Position numbers and translations under genes: made by a program
The notes under the pieces: generated by a model
What the model was told of the DNA's origin: nothing
Seen by the model: only the letters and a program-made list of their open reading frames with translations
The model's database searches: none
DNA from: Leuconostoc mesenteroides subsp. mesenteroides ATCC 8293
GTDB taxonomy: Bacteria > Bacillota > Bacilli > Lactobacillales > Lactobacillaceae
Length of the DNA stretch: 64,000 nucleotides
Assembly (NCBI RefSeq): GCF_000014445.1
Contig: NC_008531.1
Location: 465,001 to 529,000 of the forward strand
Reading direction: 5' to 3'
Part shown: positions 62,058-64,000 of the stretch, piece by piece
Numbering within the stretch: the first letter of the stretch is position 1
Layout of the letters: each line of letters opens with the position of its first letter

Positions 62058-62357
62058 ATGAGCGAAAATAACGCAGAAGTACAAAAAATTACGTTAATTG
62101 ATGAAAGTGGCGATGAAGCATTATATGAAGTGTTATTCACATTCCATTCAGATGAGTACAATAAAGACTATATTTTGTTAGTACCAGAAGGTATTGAAGA
62201 TGATGAAGAAGTTGATATTCAAGCATACATTTTCAACCCCGATGAAAACGGCGATGCTACAGAAGAAGAATTAATTCAAATTGAAGATGATAAAGAATGG
62301 GATATGGTTGAAGAAGTTTTGAATACTTTCCTTGAAGACGATTCAAATTTTAATTAA
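62058..62357 (+). CDS. DUF1292 family protein (YrzB-like)
   Basis: A 99-residue very acidic cytoplasmic protein of the DUF1292 family; function unknown. KITLIDESGDEALYEVLFTF, YNKDYILLVPEG and YIFNPDENGDATEEELIQIEDDKEWDMVEEVLNTFL form the family pattern. ATG 62058 is preceded by AAGGAAAAG. An in-frame ATG at 62034, 6 bases after TATAAT, would give 107 residues by leaderless translation. The neighbourhood with ireB and ruvX is conserved in Firmicutes. Confidence 0.88.
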   Translation: MSENNAEVQKITLIDESGDEALYEVLFTFHSDEYNKDYILLVPEGIEDDEEVDIQAYIFNPDENGDATEEELIQIEDDKEWDMVEEVLNTFLEDDSNFN

Positions 62358-62374
62358 TAGTGTGCATTAATAAT

Positions 62375-62413
62375 AAATACTGATATTCATGATTCAAACA
62401 TCATGGGTATTTT
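62375..62413 (+). terminator. Terminator after the DUF1292 gene
   Basis: AAATAC and CATGAT paired with ATCATG and GTATTT, then a T run. Confidence 0.7.
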
Positions 62414-62442
62414 TATTTTGTGTTAAAAAGGGGCAAATTACT

Positions 62443-62470
62443 TTCAACGTAGCTTATCAAGTGATAAACT
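62443..62470 (+). promoter_or_regulatory. Possible promoter of cydA with an internal palindrome
   Basis: TTCAAC, 16-base spacer, TAAACT. TTATCA-AG-TGATAA (62454-62467) lies in the spacer and -10. No Rex-type TTGTGA-N6-TCACAA site was seen. Confidence 0.35.
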
Positions 62471-62561
62471 AGAAAAGGTAGAAACTACTTAGTTTAGAGT
62501 TAGTTTAAATATTTGAGGTAGACATGTCGAAATTTTGATCGTGTCTTTTGGAGGAATTATT

Positions 62562-64000
62562 ATGGTTACGTTAGTGGGCATACTTGATTTAGCGCGTTTT
62601 CAGTTTGCGATGACCACGATTTTTCATTTTTTCTTTGTACCGATGTCAATTGGTTTAGCAGTTGTCGTTGCATCAATGGAAACAATGTATGTGATTAAGA
62701 AGGAAGAAGTGTATAAGAAAATGGCCCAATTTTGGAGCAAAATTTTCTTACTTAGCTTCGCCGTTGGTGTGGTAACGGGTATTATTCAAGAATTTCAGTT
62801 TGGTATGAATTGGTCGGCATATTCACGTTATGTAGGTGACATTTTTGGGGCACCATTAGCAATAGAAGCGCTCGTTGCTTTCTTTGCTGAATCAACCTTC
62901 ATTGGTTTATGGTCATTTACCTGGGACCGTTTTAAACCGGCAATTCATGTCATTTTTATTTGGATTGTAGCCATTGCCTCTAGCCTATCAGCGTTATGGA
63001 TTTTGGCCGCTAACTCATTTATGCAAAATCCTGTTGGGTATGCCATTGATAATAATATGGGGCGTGCCGAGCTGACAAGTATTTTTGCATTAATGACAAA
63101 TCAACAGCTATGGATTGAATTTCCGCACGTTTTGATGGGAACTTTTGTTGCCGGTGGCTTTATCATTGCAGGAATGTCTGCATTTAAGTTGTTGAAGCTT
63201 AAAAAAGATGATGTGCAGGTTGATTTTTTCCGTAAGTCCATTAATATTGCTTTAGCTGTTGGTTTGATTGGTGTTGGTGGTACGGTAATTACCGGGGATC
63301 GTCATGCTTTTGAGTTGCAGTCTATGCAACCAATGAAGTACGCTGCTATGGAAGGCGTTGATGAGACAATGGATTCGTCAAAACGCGCTGATAAAGCACA
63401 GCCTTGGTCATTGTTATCTGTTACTAATCCGAAAACACATAAAGTAATCGCAAGAATTGAGGTACCATACGTACTATCAATTCTAGGAAATCATTCCTTA
63501 ACTGGTGGAACAACTGTAGGGACAACTGAGTTAAACAAGCAATTTGAAAAAAAATATGGAAAAACACATGATGGCATTAAAGATTACTATGTGCCAGAAA
63601 ATACGTTATTCTATGCTTTCCGTGTGATGGCAGTTGGCGCCGGATTATTAGGTATGGTGGCTCTTGTAGCGCTTTGGTTCAATCGTAGAAAAACGAATTT
63701 AATTTTGACTCAGCGTTGGTTCTTATGGATTCTAGGAATCATGACGTTCTTCCCATTTGTTGTGAATACCGCGGGATGGTTGGTAACAGAATTAGGACGT
63801 TATCCTTGGGTTGTATATGGATTAATGACAATCGCTGACGCTGTATCACCGAATGTTTCTGCCGCTTCGTTACTCATTTCAAATATAGTTTACTTCTTAA
63901 CCTTCGCGTCACTTGGCGGCGTTATGATCTGGTTGTCTCGTCGTGTGTTGCATGATGGACCTGATGCAGAAAAAGAGGAAGAGCTATCACCACGTGATCC
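62562..64000 (+). CDS. cydA: Cytochrome bd ubiquinol oxidase subunit I (cut by window end)
   Basis: Membrane oxidase subunit carrying haems b558, b595 and d; reduces oxygen with electrons from quinol. The 479 visible codons start MVTLVGILDLARFQFAMTTIFHFFFVPMSIGLA with the axial His near residue 22, then GIIQEFQFGMNWSAYSRYVGDIFGAPLAIEALVAFFAESTFIGLW, and WIEFPHVLMGTFVAGGFIIAG with a second haem His. The C-terminal part has GWLVTELGRYPWVVYGLM. GGAGGAATT precedes the ATG. In many lactic acid bacteria this oxidase is active only if haem is supplied. cydB should lie beyond the window. Confidence 0.95.
   Translation, partial: MVTLVGILDLARFQFAMTTIFHFFFVPMSIGLAVVVASMETMYVIKKEEVYKKMAQFWSKIFLLSFAVGVVTGIIQEFQFGMNWSAYSRYVGDIFGAPLAIEALVAFFAESTFIGLWSFTWDRFKPAIHVIFIWIVAIASSLSALWILAANSFMQNPVGYAIDNNMGRAELTSIFALMTNQQLWIEFPHVLMGTFVAGGFIIAGMSAFKLLKLKKDDVQVDFFRKSINIALAVGLIGVGGTVITGDRHAFELQSMQPMKYAAMEGVDETMDSSKRADKAQPWSLLSVTNPKTHKVIARIEVPYVLSILGNHSLTGGTTVGTTELNKQFEKKYGKTHDGIKDYYVPENTLFYAFRVMAVGAGLLGMVALVALWFNRRKTNLILTQRWFLWILGIMTFFPFVVNTAGWLVTELGRYPWVVYGLMTIADAVSPNVSAASLLISNIVYFLTFASLGGVMIWLSRRVLHDGPDAEKEEELSPRD

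Overview
The window is an A+T-rich stretch of a low-GC Gram-positive chromosome, most probably a heterofermentative lactic acid bacterium of the Leuconostoc group. Pointers are a trehalose PTS operon, a divergent pepQ/ccpA pair, several lactic peptidases (PepN, PepX, PepS, PepQ), acetolactate synthase plus decarboxylase, a short 6-phosphogluconate dehydrogenase, an oleate hydratase and cytochrome bd. Assignment to genus is inference from gene content. No phage, insertion sequence or CRISPR array was seen; most genes run on the + strand.

Layout. 1-5.0 kb: end of pepN, oleate hydratase, pepX. 5.0-9.6 kb: trehalose operon (IIA, IIBC, phosphotrehalase) with a cre and a TreR operator, and treR converging on it from an HD-hydrolase gene. 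10.9-12.1 kb: DUF1934 and rpoE. 12.2-14.2 kb: tRNA-Lys and a T-box-controlled amino acid permease. 14.2-16.1 kb: bioY, a CHY zinc-finger gene and birA, with a BirA operator. 16.1-21.3 kb: pyrG behind an attenuator, uvrC, obgE. 21.5-28.1 kb: alsS, pepS (-), a degenerate GH25-like protein, an oxidoreductase and a DEAD-box helicase. 28.3-34.9 kb: mutM, DUF975, coaE, dnaB, dnaI, two YibE/F membrane proteins and a small unknown gene. 35-41.4 kb: tRNA-Cys, recG, plsX, acpP, a SprT-like gene, a Cof-type phosphatase and a CPBP protease. 41.4-50.1 kb: pepQ/ccpA, OatA-like acyltransferase, MFS exporter, cation antiporter, EamA transporter, acetolactate decarboxylase. 50.2-55.2 kb: gluconate cluster (RpiR regulator, gnd, gntK, gntP). 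55.4-64 kb: amino acid permease, isoleucine 2-epimerase-like enzyme, T-box-controlled alaS, ireB, ruvX, DUF1292, and the start of cydA, which is cut by the window end.

How it works together. CcpA (encoded here) has candidate cre sites at the oleate hydratase gene, the trehalose operon and the pepQ/ccpA intergenic region. BirA and BioY form a closed biotin loop. Gluconate uptake, phosphorylation and oxidative decarboxylation feed the pentose phosphoketolase route. AlsS and AlsD make acetoin from pyruvate, although their genes are about 26 kb apart.

The most interesting unexplained signals are two 5'-end designs that recur. In four genes (obgE, an unknown gene at 34640, plsX, gntP) a good Shine-Dalgarno sequence is separated from the ATG by a hairpin followed by about 10-18 A+T-rich bases. 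In three genes (uvrC, the GH25-like gene, recG) a TATAAT box lies 6-7 bases before the ATG, which predicts leaderless mRNAs. Other notable signals are a palindromic -35 hexamer shared by pepQ and ccpA inside a cre, a 36-bp palindrome over the MFS exporter promoter, a pyrG leader fitting CTP-sensing reiterative transcription, and an attenuator-like leader before the cation antiporter. All start-site choices and regulatory calls are by eye.
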